Below are positions 48,698 through 58,299 of a stretch of DNA of 64,000 nt, piece after piece. The notes beneath the pieces were generated by a model. The model was not told where the DNA came from and searched no databases. It saw only the letters and a list, made by a program, of their open reading frames with translations. A program made the translations under genes and the position numbers. The stretch comes from Methylophaga sp. (GTDB taxonomy: Bacteria; Pseudomonadota; Gammaproteobacteria; Nitrosococcales; Methylophagaceae). The number at the start of each line of letters is the position of its first letter. Position 1 is the stretch's first letter. Where the stretch lies: the NCBI RefSeq assembly GCF_009711715.1, contig NZ_VENF01000005.1, positions 1 through 64,000 on the forward strand, given 5' to 3'.

Positions 48698-49564
48698 TTG
48701 GAAGTCCTTGTGGTGCTGGGGCGCCTGCTGTTCTCGGCGTTTGCTAATGTTTTTCAGAAACAGCTGACACACCGGGGCCTGCACCCGTTTTTCATCGTCT
48801 TTGCTTCCTATGTGGTGCTGGCAGTCATCTGCCTGCCGCTGCTATTTAGCTTTAATCTGTTTCAATTATCGACCCATTTCTGGGTCAATATCTTTTTTGC
48901 TGCGCTGCTGGATATGGCAGGCACCCTCTTTCTGGTGATGTCGCTATCGAAAACCGATCTGTCGGTATTCGGTCCGCTCAACGCCTACAAGGTCGTGATA
49001 TCCATGCTACTGGCCCTGGTATTTCTGGGTGAAGTACCCAGCATGCAGGGTTTTGCCGGCGTTTTTATCATTGTCGCCGGCAGTGTTTTCCTGTTTCCAC
49101 CCAAAACCCATCAGGGAGGGCTTTGGCAACTGTTTTTGCAGAAAGGCGTACAGTTTCGTTTTCTGTCCATTGTGTTGTTCTCGATTGGCACCCTGCCGCT
49201 CAAAAATGCAGTGGTCGATGGTGGCGCCCTGCCGACCACCGTATTCTGGTGCCTGCTGGGTCTGCCACTGGCGGGCCTTGCCCAGCTGATGTTTGTGCAT
49301 GACAACTTCAAAGCCGAGATGGCCAGAGCACGCGATCAGGTTTATCCCTTTATCTATCTCGGCTGCCTGATCTTTCTGATGCAGTTTATGACCATGCTGG
49401 TGTTTTCGCAGTTACTGGTGGCTTATTCACTGGCACTGTTTCAACTGAGTATGGTCTTACAGGTATTCCTGGGCTACCGGATTTTTAATGAAAAACATGT
49501 ATTAAGACGTCTCGCTGCCTGCCTGGTCATGGTCGGCGGCAGCCTGATGGTATTGAGCGCCTGA
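48698..49564 (+). CDS. EamA/DMT-type membrane transporter
   Basis: A 288-residue membrane protein with about ten hydrophobic helices in two EamA-like halves, the second ending in a typical GYRIFNEKHVLRRLAACLVM segment. The drug/metabolite transporter superfamily exports or imports small metabolites; the substrate is unknown. The start is a TTG at 48698, ten bases after GGAG, giving MEVLVVLGRLLFSAF. It follows DUF411 by six bases and precedes the SMP-30-like gene by 53. Confidence 0.82.
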   Translation: MEVLVVLGRLLFSAFANVFQKQLTHRGLHPFFIVFASYVVLAVICLPLLFSFNLFQLSTHFWVNIFFAALLDMAGTLFLVMSLSKTDLSVFGPLNAYKVVISMLLALVFLGEVPSMQGFAGVFIIVAGSVFLFPPKTHQGGLWQLFLQKGVQFRFLSIVLFSIGTLPLKNAVVDGGALPTTVFWCLLGLPLAGLAQLMFVHDNFKAEMARARDQVYPFIYLGCLIFLMQFMTMLVFSQLLVAYSLALFQLSMVLQVFLGYRIFNEKHVLRRLAACLVMVGGSLMVLSA

Positions 49565-49617
49565 GCATTGATGGCAGGTGCCTGTTATTATGCCTTTATC
49601 TGAATTAGGAGGTGAAA

Positions 49618-50490
49618 ATGAAACTTTTATCCGTGCTGCTGGCGTCCGTGCTAAGTACTTCAATCGCCAGTGCATCCACCACACTGACACCGGCCTGGAA
49701 AACTACCACTGAACTGCAGGCTCCGGAATCAGTGATTTACCACCCGGGCAGTGATGCGCTGTATGTCTCGAACGTCAACGGCGCACCGGATGCCGTTGAT
49801 GGCAATGGCTATATCAGCCAGCTTTCCGATGAAGGTGAGATTGAAGATCTTTACTGGGTGGATGGCCTTGATGCGCCCAAGGGCCTCGCCATCAAGGACG
49901 ATCTGCTCTATGTGGCCGATATTGATGAACTGGTCGTGATTGATATCAACAACAAAAGCATTGCTGCGCGCTATCCGGCAGACCAGGCCAAGTTCCTCAA
50001 TGATGTCGCCATCGATCAGCAGGGCCGCGTGTATGTCAGCGATATGATGACCAACCAGATTTATCGTCTGGCTGACGGTGAATTTTCGTTATGGATGGAT
50101 GACTCAGAACTGGAAGCACCCAATGGTCTGCTGGTCGAGAACAACAAACTCATTGTCGGCAGCTGGGGACATATGACGGATGGTTTTAGCACCGACGTTC
50201 CCGGTCATCTCAAGATCATTGACCTTGAAACCCGGGAAATCAAGAGTCTGGGGGATGGCAGCCCGGTCGGCAATCTTGATGGGGTTGAAGCGGATGGCAA
50301 AGGCAATTACCTGGTCACCGACTGGATGAATGGCCGCTTGCTGTTGATTAGCCCGATTGGCCGCAGTGAAACTCTGATTGAGTTCGAACAGGGCAGCGCC
50401 GACCACACCGTGATGCCGGAGAAAAACCTGGTTATCGTACCGATGATGATGCAAAACCAGCTACAGGCTTTCAGGATTTCCCATCAATGA
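49618..50490 (+). CDS. Exported SMP-30/gluconolactonase-like beta-propeller protein
   Basis: A 290-residue protein with a clear signal peptide (MKLLSVLLASVLSTSIASAS) and a six-bladed propeller pattern: PESVIYHPGSDALYVSN, APKGLAIKDDLLYVADID, FLNDVAIDQQGRVYVSD and LDGVEADGKGNYLVTDW. These resemble SMP-30/YvrE proteins, which act on lactones with a bound divalent metal. The reaction is unknown. AGGAGGTG directly precedes the ATG at 49618, so this start is preferred to the GTG at 49612. Its stop overlaps the next helicase gene (ATGA). Confidence 0.82.
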   Translation: MKLLSVLLASVLSTSIASASTTLTPAWKTTTELQAPESVIYHPGSDALYVSNVNGAPDAVDGNGYISQLSDEGEIEDLYWVDGLDAPKGLAIKDDLLYVADIDELVVIDINNKSIAARYPADQAKFLNDVAIDQQGRVYVSDMMTNQIYRLADGEFSLWMDDSELEAPNGLLVENNKLIVGSWGHMTDGFSTDVPGHLKIIDLETREIKSLGDGSPVGNLDGVEADGKGNYLVTDWMNGRLLLISPIGRSETLIEFEQGSADHTVMPEKNLVIVPMMMQNQLQAFRISHQ

Positions 50491-51692
50491 GCTTTGATGA
50501 TTTGATGCTTGACCAGCCATTGCTTGAGGCACTGGCTGTTGAAGGTTTCACAACCCCTACCCCGGTTCAGCAGGAGGCGATTCCGCCCTTGCTGGCTGGT
50601 GAGGATGTGCTGGCCTGCGCTGCGACCGGCACCGGCAAGACTTTGGCTTTTGTTCTCCCATTGCTGCAGAAACTGCTGGATGAACCGGCGGACGGCCGCA
50701 TTGCTACTGCCCTGATTCTGGCACCTACCCGCGAGCTGGCCTTCCAGACCCAGTATGTGATTCAGCGTCTGGGCAGCGCCATTGCACCCCGTGTGGCGAT
50801 GGTCACCGGCGGCCAGTCGCCGGCAGCGCAGGTGGAATACCTGCAACAGGGCTGCGATATCATCATTGCCACACCAGGCCGCATGCTGCAGCTGCTTGAA
50901 CAGGAACAGGCCGATCTGTCTGCGGTTGAATATGTCGTTATTGATGAAGCTGATCGCATGCTGGATATGGGCCAGGGCCCGGATGTCGCTAATGTATTGG
51001 CCGCCATTCAGACCACCTTCCAGACGTCGTTATTCTCCGCAACGCTGGCTGGTGCCGGCGTTGAACTGTTTGCCAAAGCCCTGCTTCCCGAAGCCCGCCG
51101 CATTGAAATTGATGCAGCAAACCAGTATGCGCAGCAGGTCAGCCAGACTGTCTACCTGGCTGACAACAGAGAGCACAAGCTCGCTCTGCTCAAGGCCACG
51201 ATTCAGTTGCCTGACTGTCAAAGTGCGCTGGTGTTCTGTAATAAAAAAGAACGCGCGATGGAAGTCGCCGACTATCTGCAGTCACAGAATATCTCGGCTC
51301 AAGTCATACACGGTGACTACTCTCAGGCCGATCGCCGTGAACGCACCCGCAAGTTTCGCCAGGGAACAATCAAGGTTCTGGTGGCAACCGATGTGGCCTC
51401 ACGCGGGCTGGATCTGCCGCAGGTCAGTCATGTCATTAACTATGATGTGCCATTCCGCGGTGATATCTATATTCACCGTGTCGGTCGCACCGGTCGTGCC
51501 GGTCACACCGGCAACGCGGTCAATCTGGTCGAACCTAATGACCAGAAAAACCTGCAACGCGTCGAACATCATATCGGCCAATCGATGCCGGTACGCAAAA
51601 TGAAAGGGCTGGCCCCGCAGGCCAAGAGCAACAAGAAAAAAAGCAAAGATAAAGATAAGCCCCGCTACATCGCCAAAAAAGATCGTGCCTGA
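50487..51692 (+). CDS. srmB: DEAD-box RNA helicase, SrmB-like
   Basis: A 401-residue DEAD-box helicase with all motifs: FTTPTPVQQEAIPPLL (Q), ATGTGKT (I), PTRELAFQ, DEADRMLDMG (II), SATLAGAG (III), VATDVASRGLDLP (V) and HRVGRTGRAG (VI), and a lysine-rich tail. The start MSFDDLMLDQPLLEALAVEG and YLADNREHKLALL resemble E. coli SrmB, which acts in assembly of the large ribosomal subunit. It is coupled to the SMP-30-like gene upstream (ATGA) and overlaps the PqiA-like gene downstream by eight bases. Distinct from rhlB at 42.7-44.0 kb. Confidence 0.85.
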   Translation: MSFDDLMLDQPLLEALAVEGFTTPTPVQQEAIPPLLAGEDVLACAATGTGKTLAFVLPLLQKLLDEPADGRIATALILAPTRELAFQTQYVIQRLGSAIAPRVAMVTGGQSPAAQVEYLQQGCDIIIATPGRMLQLLEQEQADLSAVEYVVIDEADRMLDMGQGPDVANVLAAIQTTFQTSLFSATLAGAGVELFAKALLPEARRIEIDAANQYAQQVSQTVYLADNREHKLALLKATIQLPDCQSALVFCNKKERAMEVADYLQSQNISAQVIHGDYSQADRRERTRKFRQGTIKVLVATDVASRGLDLPQVSHVINYDVPFRGDIYIHRVGRTGRAGHTGNAVNLVEPNDQKNLQRVEHHIGQSMPVRKMKGLAPQAKSNKKKSKDKDKPRYIAKKDRA

Positions 51693-52194
51693 GCGCCTGA
51701 CAACGCATCGCAAATTATTGTTACTGCGCTGGCTGCTGCTAATCAGCAGCGGCCTGCTGCTGGCCGGACTGTTTCTGCCCATGCTGACGATTACCCAGCT
51801 TATGGTTATCAGTAACGAGTTTTCTGTTATCTCCGGCATCATCGAACTCTGGAAAGCAGGCCAGTACATTCTGTTTGTTGTGATCGGCTGCTTCAGTGTG
51901 CTGATACCGCTCGCCAAAATCAGCCTGCTGTTCAAGCTGCTGCAGTCCGATGACAAGCCGCACCCGATCAAAATGAAACTGTTGCGACTGATGCATGATT
52001 ACGGCCGCTGGGCGATGCTGGATGTGATGGTGGTGGCGATGCTGATTGTGACCGTCAAGATGGGTGCCATTGCCAGTATTCAGATCCATCCGGGACTGTA
52101 TGTGTTTGGGGCGGCGATATTGTTGATTATGTTGACCACGCAGTCGACGGTCAGGCTTTTGGAAAGTCAGCAAAGTCAATCTGATCGTATCTAG
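51685..52194 (+). CDS. PqiA-domain membrane protein
   Basis: A 169-residue protein with about four helices (13-35, 55-78, 110-130 and 133-152). LPMLTITQL near 31, VFSVLIPLAK-like positions near 70-85 and HDYGRWAMLDVMVVAMLIV near 102 recall one half of paraquat-inducible protein A, which in E. coli has two such halves and belongs to the lipid-transport PqiABC system. No pqiB or pqiC lies here. The start is a GTG at 51685 inside the end of the helicase gene. Confidence 0.78.
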   Translation: MPERLTTHRKLLLLRWLLLISSGLLLAGLFLPMLTITQLMVISNEFSVISGIIELWKAGQYILFVVIGCFSVLIPLAKISLLFKLLQSDDKPHPIKMKLLRLMHDYGRWAMLDVMVVAMLIVTVKMGAIASIQIHPGLYVFGAAILLIMLTTQSTVRLLESQQSQSDRI

Positions 52195-52340
52195 TGCGCT
52201 CAGTTTTTATTTCATCAGCATTGCTGCTTGTTAAGGTTGCTCTTTTCGCCTTTTTGTTTGGTGGTTTATTTTGGGCGAGCAAAATAGATGATCGCCCCGC
52301 GGCAGCGTCCCACTTTTAACTCAAAAACCAGTTCCGGAAG

Positions 52341-52367
52341 ATTGCCACGGCCTTTCGGCCTCGCAAT
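52341..52367. repeat. Imperfect palindrome with REP-like layout downstream of ppc
   Basis: ATTGC..GGCC and GGCC..GCAAT, separated by TTTC, form an imperfect 27-base palindrome between two convergent genes. The pattern resembles dispersed intergenic elements of the TTGCGAGG...GCAATC kind found in several bacterial groups. A further inverted pair, GGGCGA and TCGCCC, lies at about 52270-52300. No gene is seen in 52195-52399. Confidence 0.45.
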
Positions 52368-52399
52368 AAGCAGTTCCATAATCCAAGCAGATAAAAAGC

Positions 52400-55243
52400 C
52401 TACCCGGTATTGCGCATCCCTGCCGAAATGGCACTGATAGTCCGCAATAAGGGATCCAACCAGCGCTGCCGTTCCTGTTCCGGCTTAGACGTATCCCGGT
52501 AACGCTGCAACAGCAGAATCTGAATGTAGTTAATCGGATCCAGATAAGGTTCACGCCTCCGCAGGGAACTCTTCAGTGAGGGCAGCTCTGCCAGCAGATG
52601 ATCCGCTTCCACCACCAGCAGGACCTGTTTGACGGTCCTGTGATATTCGGCCGCAATCAGTTCAAATACCTGCTGTCCCTGGAAAGCATCCTCGCACAGG
52701 GCGGCGTAACGACGGGCAATATTCATATCCGCCTTGGCCAGCGACATCTGGGTATTACTGAGCAGGGCGCGGAAGAACGGCCACTGTCTGACCATTTGCC
52801 GCAAAATGGCAATCTTGTCTTCATTCCCCTGATGCCAGGCTTCCAGCGCGCTGCCGATACCGTACCAGGCTGGCAGTGTATGCCGTGACTGGGCCCAGGA
52901 GAAGACCCAGCCGATGGCACGGACAGAGGATTTGGATCGGTCGCCCGGCTTACGGTGTGATGGTCGTGAGCCGATATTCATCATGCCGATCTCGGTGACC
53001 GGGCAGACCTCGTAGAAATAATCCAGAAAACCCGGTGTGTCTTCAGTCAGCTTACGATAACTGGCTTCACCGGTTTTGGTCAGATTATGCATGATATCGA
53101 GATAAGCCGGTTCCACTTCGCCGATTTCTGTCACCAGGCTGCGTGAGGCTTTCATCAGACCGGATACGCCCATACCCAGCTCGTAGGCAGCGGTCTCGAC
53201 ATTCCCGTATTTGAATGACAGCACTTCACCCTGTTCGGTGAATTTAATCTGGCCGTGTACGGTGCCCATCGGCTGCGACAGAATCGCATCGTGGGTCGGG
53301 CCGCCGCCGCGGCCGATGGTGCCGCCACGGCCATGGAACATACGACATTCGACTTCATGCTGCTGGGTCAGGCGGGTGATTTTCTTCTGTGCCTGGAACA
53401 GGTTCCAGCCAGAAGCGAGAATACCGCCATCCTTGCAGGAGTCCGAATAGCCCAGCATGACTTCCTGCAGATTGCCCGAGTCTGACAGCAGACGCCGGTA
53501 AACCGGGTTTTCCAGCAGTGAGGACATTACCGGCTCGATATGGCTCAAGTCTTCGATAGTTTCAAACAAAGGCGCGACCCGCAAATGACAGAAGCTATTA
53601 CCGTGGTCATCGAAACCGCAGAGACCGGCAAACCGTGCCAGCGTCAGCACCTCCAGGATATGACTGGCCTGGTGGGTCATCGAAATCACATAGCTGCCAA
53701 AAGCCTTGCTGCTGACTTCACTGTGCAGACGGGTCATCAGCGTGAAGACATTCAGCACTTCCTGATTATCAGATGCCAGTGTCGGCAGCGCCGGCAGACT
53801 CGGCTCAGACAGCAGTTCGGTGAGCAGCTGCTGGCGCCCTGTTTCATCCAGCTGCAGATAATCCTGCTGCAAGCCGGTGGCCTTCAATACCTCAGCCAGC
53901 GTTTCACTGTGACGCGTCGATTCCTGCCGGATATCAAGGTGGTAGAGATAAAAACCGAAGGTTTCGACCAGTCGAATCAAATCATTGAGCTCGGCACCGG
54001 CCAGTGCCTTATCACCGTTTTCCACCAGCGAATCATAGATAAGATTCAGATCGGCCAGCAGCTCATCTTCATTGGCGTAGGCAAGTCCCAACGCCGTAGG
54101 CTCGAGATCGGGGCGGAAATACTGCTGCAACAGTCGCAGATTATCTTCCAGCCGGTGACGCATCATATAGAGCTTGCGGCGGTACGGCTCATTCAGAAAA
54201 CGATCAGGCTTGGCACGGAAAGCGCCGGCATAACGTTTTTCCGACTCGGCGATATCTTCCGCCAGCGCATCACTGATCCAGCATAGCGGCTGCGAATGGG
54301 TCAGGATGTAACTCAGCTTGGTCACATCTTCCAGATAACGGCGGATCACGGTGCGCTTCTGCAACTGAATCGCCATCTCGGTAGTTTCAGCAGTTACAAA
54401 CGGGTTGCCGTCACGGTCACCGCCAATCCAGGAACCGAACTTCACAAAGCCGGGGACTTTAAACGCCTGCCCTGCTTCAATCTCGTCGTGGTAAACCCTG
54501 CGGATCGCATTTTCCAGATTGCGGTAGGTACGCGGCACAGCATCGAACAGGCTGACATTGAAGTAATACAGGCCGTTTTTGATTTCATCGCGCACGGTGG
54601 GTTTGACCGCCCGCACTTCATCCGTCGACCACAGTAGCTGAATTTGCTTTTTTATTTCCTTGCGGGTGCGCTCTTCGTCGAATGCTGTCAACGGCTCGTT
54701 GGTAAGCTGCTCATCAAGCAGGAAAATACGACGCAGGATTTCCATTACGGTACGGCGTTTGGATTCAGTCGGGTGCGCTGTAAACACCGGCATATAAACC
54801 AGCGAATCAAGCAGGGGCTGCAGCTGTGCAAGCGACACACCGGCCTGTTTGAACTGGCGCAGTGTATCGAGATAGGAGCCTTCCCACAGATCACCTCCAT
54901 TACGTAACTGAATCATCCTGTTGTGGTAATGGAAGGCTTCCTCCGCCGTATTAACCAGACTGAAATACATGCTGAAAGCACGGATAACCTCACGCAGTGT
55001 GGTCTCGTCAAGTGTATTCAGAAAGCTCAGCAGTTCGGTTCGCAGGCCCGCGTTGTCGTCCTTGCGCAGGTTAATAAAGCCTTTACGCAGCCGTTCGACG
55101 GTTTCGTATACTTCCCGGCCGGCACGTTCCTCCAGCACCTCGCCCAGAATATGGCCGAGGAAACGCACATGCTGGCGCAGCTCTTTGTCGCTGAGCAAAG
55201 ACAAATTGTCGACTGTACTGAGTACAGGCTGATAGTCAGTCAT
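52400..55243 (-). CDS. ppc: Phosphoenolpyruvate carboxylase
   Basis: Adds bicarbonate to PEP to form oxaloacetate, refilling the TCA cycle; 947 residues, slightly longer than E. coli. Catalytic blocks are all present: VFTAHPTESKRRTV (His near 157), GDRDGNPFVT near 274, LGYSDSCKDGG near 595, MFHGRGGTIGRGGGPTHDAI (near 635) and the C-terminal ILLLQRYRDTSK, ending MRNTG. The ATG is three bases after glgA, so the two are cotranscribed. It probably links C3 and C4 pools to the sugar phosphates handled by Zwf and GlgA. Confidence 0.96.
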   Translation of the reverse strand: MTDYQPVLSTVDNLSLLSDKELRQHVRFLGHILGEVLEERAGREVYETVERLRKGFINLRKDDNAGLRTELLSFLNTLDETTLREVIRAFSMYFSLVNTAEEAFHYHNRMIQLRNGGDLWEGSYLDTLRQFKQAGVSLAQLQPLLDSLVYMPVFTAHPTESKRRTVMEILRRIFLLDEQLTNEPLTAFDEERTRKEIKKQIQLLWSTDEVRAVKPTVRDEIKNGLYYFNVSLFDAVPRTYRNLENAIRRVYHDEIEAGQAFKVPGFVKFGSWIGGDRDGNPFVTAETTEMAIQLQKRTVIRRYLEDVTKLSYILTHSQPLCWISDALAEDIAESEKRYAGAFRAKPDRFLNEPYRRKLYMMRHRLEDNLRLLQQYFRPDLEPTALGLAYANEDELLADLNLIYDSLVENGDKALAGAELNDLIRLVETFGFYLYHLDIRQESTRHSETLAEVLKATGLQQDYLQLDETGRQQLLTELLSEPSLPALPTLASDNQEVLNVFTLMTRLHSEVSSKAFGSYVISMTHQASHILEVLTLARFAGLCGFDDHGNSFCHLRVAPLFETIEDLSHIEPVMSSLLENPVYRRLLSDSGNLQEVMLGYSDSCKDGGILASGWNLFQAQKKITRLTQQHEVECRMFHGRGGTIGRGGGPTHDAILSQPMGTVHGQIKFTEQGEVLSFKYGNVETAAYELGMGVSGLMKASRSLVTEIGEVEPAYLDIMHNLTKTGEASYRKLTEDTPGFLDYFYEVCPVTEIGMMNIGSRPSHRKPGDRSKSSVRAIGWVFSWAQSRHTLPAWYGIGSALEAWHQGNEDKIAILRQMVRQWPFFRALLSNTQMSLAKADMNIARRYAALCEDAFQGQQVFELIAAEYHRTVKQVLLVVEADHLLAELPSLKSSLRRREPYLDPINYIQILLLQRYRDTSKPEQERQRWLDPLLRTISAISAGMRNTG

Positions 55244-55246
55244 AGA

Positions 55247-56710
55247 TTACCGGTTAACAATATGGTGATAGAGATCAATGTAGGCATTGGCGCTGTTTTC
55301 CCAGCTGAAGTCGTGCTGCATTGCAACGAGCATCATGCTGCGCCAGATCCGCGGCCTGGCGAACAATGCGACAGCACGCAGCAGGGCTTGCTCCAGCGCC
55401 TTGACCGTAGCTTCATCAAAACAAAAGCCATTGGCTATACCAGCTTTGCGGTTTTCTTCGCTGGCGTCAACCACAGTATCGGCAAGACCGCCGGTATTGC
55501 GAACTATCGGTAGCGTACCGTAGCGCAGACTATACATCTGATTGAGTCCGCAGGGTTCAAAACGGGATGGCATCATAAACACATCGGCACCGGCCTCAAT
55601 CTGATGCGACAGGGCCTCGTCATAACCAATTGTCACCGCCACCCGATCCGGGTATTTAGCCCGCAAGACGCGCAAATCCCGCTCAAACCGGGATTCACCA
55701 CTACCCAGACAAACCAGTTGCACATCATGACCGGCTTCGAGTACGCGCGCCATGGCCTCAATGGCCAGATCAATGCCTTTCTGCGAGACCAGCCGGCTGA
55801 TAATGCCAATGAGCAGACTGTCCTTGTTGTCCGGCAAAAAGGATTGCTGCTGCAACGCGGCCTTGTTGACGGCTTTATTACGGATTTTGCTCAACGAATA
55901 GTGTTTGCTGATAAACGGATCGGTTTCGGGGTTCCAGATATGGTAATCAATACCGTTGAGAATCCCGCTCAATCTGCCCTGCTGCCGGCGATATGCGAGC
56001 AGGCCTTCAAGCCCGTAACCGAATTCATAAGTGCAGATTTCATCGGCATAGGTCGGACTCACGGTCGTGATCTGATCGGCAAAAATCAGCCCGCCTTTCA
56101 TAAACGACATCAGGCCGTGGAATTCCAGTCCTTCCATTTGCCAGAGCGTGTCAGGTAAATCCAATGCCTGAAATACTTCCGCAGGAAACAGCCCCTGGTA
56201 GGCCAGGTTGTGTATGGTGAAGACGGTTTCAGGGCGGTTTTCTCTGCCTGCGAGCAGGGCCGGTGCCAGCCCGGTCTGCCAGTCGTTGCAATGCAGGATA
56301 TCCGGCTGCCAGTTGAGACCGGCTTCATTCATCGCTATCGCTGCTGCGGCCCGTGACAAGAGCGCAAAACGGGCTGCATTATCATGCCAGTCGCCGCCAT
56401 CGGGGTCACTGTACGGTCCGCCCTCACGATCAAAATGAAACGGCGAGTGCAGCAGCCACAAAATGACATCGCTATCAGGCAGCATCGTCTGCAGAATATC
56501 AACCGGCAGATGGTAACCATCCAGTTTGACGGAAGCGACCTTTTCCATTTGCTCCAGCTGCTTCAAACACTGGCGGTAGGCGGGCATGATAATCCGCACA
56601 TCCTGACCATGTTCACGCAGTGCGATCGGTAGGCTGGCAGAGACGTCAGCCAGCCCGCCTGTCTTCATCAGCGGGTGCACTTCACTGCTGGCAAATAGAA
56701 TTTTTCGCAC
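55247..56710 (-). CDS. glgA: Glycogen synthase (ADP-glucose type)
   Basis: Extends glycogen chains from ADP-glucose; a GT5 enzyme of 487 residues. The N-terminal motif is KTGGLADVSASLPIAL near 17-32, and the C-terminal donor site includes MPSRFEPCGLNQMYSLRYG near 380. The start is a GTG at 56710 with GGGAG six bases upstream; the conserved RKILFASSEVHP follows at once, whereas the open frame to 56734 adds residues unlike the family. No glgB, glgC or glgP is near. Probably cotranscribed with ppc and divergent from zwf. Confidence 0.95.
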   Translation of the reverse strand: MRKILFASSEVHPLMKTGGLADVSASLPIALREHGQDVRIIMPAYRQCLKQLEQMEKVASVKLDGYHLPVDILQTMLPDSDVILWLLHSPFHFDREGGPYSDPDGGDWHDNAARFALLSRAAAAIAMNEAGLNWQPDILHCNDWQTGLAPALLAGRENRPETVFTIHNLAYQGLFPAEVFQALDLPDTLWQMEGLEFHGLMSFMKGGLIFADQITTVSPTYADEICTYEFGYGLEGLLAYRRQQGRLSGILNGIDYHIWNPETDPFISKHYSLSKIRNKAVNKAALQQQSFLPDNKDSLLIGIISRLVSQKGIDLAIEAMARVLEAGHDVQLVCLGSGESRFERDLRVLRAKYPDRVAVTIGYDEALSHQIEAGADVFMMPSRFEPCGLNQMYSLRYGTLPIVRNTGGLADTVVDASEENRKAGIANGFCFDEATVKALEQALLRAVALFARPRIWRSMMLVAMQHDFSWENSANAYIDLYHHIVNR

Positions 56711-56724
56711 GCAAATCTCCCAAA

Positions 56725-56736
56725 AATTGTACAATT
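56725..56736. promoter_or_regulatory. Palindrome AATTGTACAATT upstream of glgA (possible operator)
   Basis: A perfect 12-base palindrome between glgA and zwf. A perfect TATAAT on the minus strand at 56748-56743 would start glgA transcription at or next to it. The core TTGTACAATT recurs inside the start of zwf at 56798-56807. Confidence 0.45.
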
Positions 56737-56789
56737 CTGCAAATTATATACGGTCAAAGGCTGAGTTATAGCCTGCAACGGGAGAAATC

Positions 56790-58256
56790 ATGCAATCTTG
56801 TACAATTGTTATTTTTGGCGCCACCGGCGACTTATCGAAGAAAAAATTGTTACCGGCTCTGTATCACCTCGATGCAGAAAACAGGCTCACCGATGATACC
56901 CGCATTATCTGCATGGGTCGTCGTGAAGCAGCCCAGGATGAGTGGAAACAGCAGGTTGTAGAGTTTGTATCTCCCAAAGCCCGCGGCGGTGTCGATGATG
57001 AAATCCTCAATAAGTTTCTGGACCGCGTTCATTATTTCAAATGTGACATCAATGATGCTTTCAGCTACCACGAACTGAAAAAACTGGTCACCAAAGAAAA
57101 CGGTTTTCCACAAAACATCGTCTTCTATCTTTCAATCAGCCCGGCGCTGTTCGGCGTCGTCGGCGATCAACTGGCCGCTGTCGGCATGAACAAAGAAGAT
57201 CATGGCTGGCGTCACCTGGTGGTCGAAAAACCTTTCGGTTTCGACCAGAAAAGTGCTGAAGAGCTGGAAACGGTACTGCGCAAGAACTTCACAGAAGAAC
57301 AGACTTACCGCATCGACCATTACCTGGGTAAAGGCACAGTACAGAATATTTTTGTTTTCCGCTTTGCCAACCTGCTGCTGGAACCGCTGTGGAACCGCAA
57401 CTACATCGATCACGTTCAAATCACCCATGCTGAAGAACAGGGCGTTGGTGGCCGGGCCGGCTACTACAATGACTCCGGTGCTTTGCGTGACATGATCCAG
57501 AGCCACCTGATGCAGGTGATGGCACTGGTAGCCATGGAACCGCCCGCCGATCTTGATGATGAATCCCTGCGCGATGAAAAAGTCAAAGTGCTGAAAGCGA
57601 TTCGTCCCATTACTGAAGACATCGTCGATCAGCATGCTTTCCGTGGTCAGTACGCCGCCGGTGAAGTCAACGGCAAACCGGAACCGGGCTACCTGGAAGA
57701 TGAAGAAGTACCGAATGACAGTGTCACTGAAACCTATGCGGCGATGAAGATTTACATCGACAACTGGCGCTGGCGCGGTGTGCCGTTCTATCTGCGCACC
57801 GGTAAATGTATGCCGGAATCCAAAGCGATGATCGCGATTCGCTTCAAAAAGCCACCACAGGAGCTGTTCAAAGACACCAAGATTGGTGACAGCCATGCCA
57901 ACTGGATTGTAATGGGCCTGCAACCGGATAACACCCTGCGTATTGAACTGCAGGCCAAACAACCGGGGCTGGAACTTAAGAGTCACACTGTGGCGCTGGA
58001 AACCGTCGAGTCGGATAAAAACAAGCATCGTCTGGATGCCTATGAAGCACTGATTCTGGATGCCATTCAGGGCGATCGTTCGCTGTTCCTGCGCTCGGAT
58101 GAAGTGAATCTGGCCTGGAAAGTGGTTGATCCCGTTCTCAACAAATGGGCCAAGGACAAAGACTTTATCCATACCTACCCTGCTGGTACCTGGGGACCGG
58201 AAGAAGTCAGCCGTATTCAGGACGACTCCTGTCACCTCTGGCGCAATAATGTCTGA
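56790..58256 (+). CDS. zwf: Glucose-6-phosphate 1-dehydrogenase
   Basis: Oxidises glucose 6-phosphate to 6-phosphogluconolactone, producing NADPH (or NADH in some members); 488 residues. The coenzyme loop is [18 protein letters not shown] near 10-27, the substrate and catalytic site [14 protein letters not shown] near 176, with [12 protein letters not shown] near 331. The ATG at 56790 follows ACGGGAG. It stands alone, with no pgl, edd or gnd next to it, and ends at a strong bidirectional terminator. Confidence 0.96.
   Translation: MQSCTIVIFGATGDLSKKKLLPALYHLDAENRLTDDTRIICMGRREAAQDEWKQQVVEFVSPKARGGVDDEILNKFLDRVHYFKCDINDAFSYHELKKLVTKENGFPQNIVFYLSISPALFGVVGDQLAAVGMNKEDHGWRHLVVEKPFGFDQKSAEELETVLRKNFTEEQTYRIDHYLGKGTVQNIFVFRFANLLLEPLWNRNYIDHVQITHAEEQGVGGRAGYYNDSGALRDMIQSHLMQVMALVAMEPPADLDDESLRDEKVKVLKAIRPITEDIVDQHAFRGQYAAGEVNGKPEPGYLEDEEVPNDSVTETYAAMKIYIDNWRWRGVPFYLRTGKCMPESKAMIAIRFKKPPQELFKDTKIGDSHANWIVMGLQPDNTLRIELQAKQPGLELKSHTVALETVESDKNKHRLDAYEALILDAIQGDRSLFLRSDEVNLAWKVVDPVLNKWAKDKDFIHTYPAGTWGPEEVSRIQDDSCHLWRNNV
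56798..56807. promoter_or_regulatory. Second TTGTACAATT copy inside the zwf start
   Basis: The palindromic core TTGTACAA spans codons 3 to 6 of zwf; its centre is 71 bases from the first copy, about seven helical turns. As a pair they could hold a looping repressor, but the bases are also constrained by coding. Confidence 0.35.
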
Positions 58257-58270
58257 GCCCCGAATCCATC

Positions 58271-58299
58271 AAAAAAGCCGGCTTGAAGCCGGCTTTTTT
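58271..58299. terminator. Bidirectional terminator between zwf and the P-type ATPase gene
   Basis: AAAAAAGCCGGC and GCCGGCTTTTTT make a perfect 12-base stem with a five-base loop (TTGAA). T-runs follow on both strands, and the last bases overlap the ATPase stop codon. Confidence 0.9.

Noticed and set aside
50782..51603. 273-residue open frame on the plus strand inside the SrmB-like gene
   Set aside because: A different frame of the helicase gene; the translation is rich in Arg, Ser and Cys and lacks motifs, while the helicase frame is complete.
52321..52554. 77-residue frame on the minus strand past the end of ppc
   Set aside because: It overlaps the conserved ppc C-terminus in another frame and has no ribosome site; cysteine-rich by chance.
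57132..58235. 367-residue open frame on the minus strand
   Set aside because: Antisense shadow of zwf; no start context or domain.
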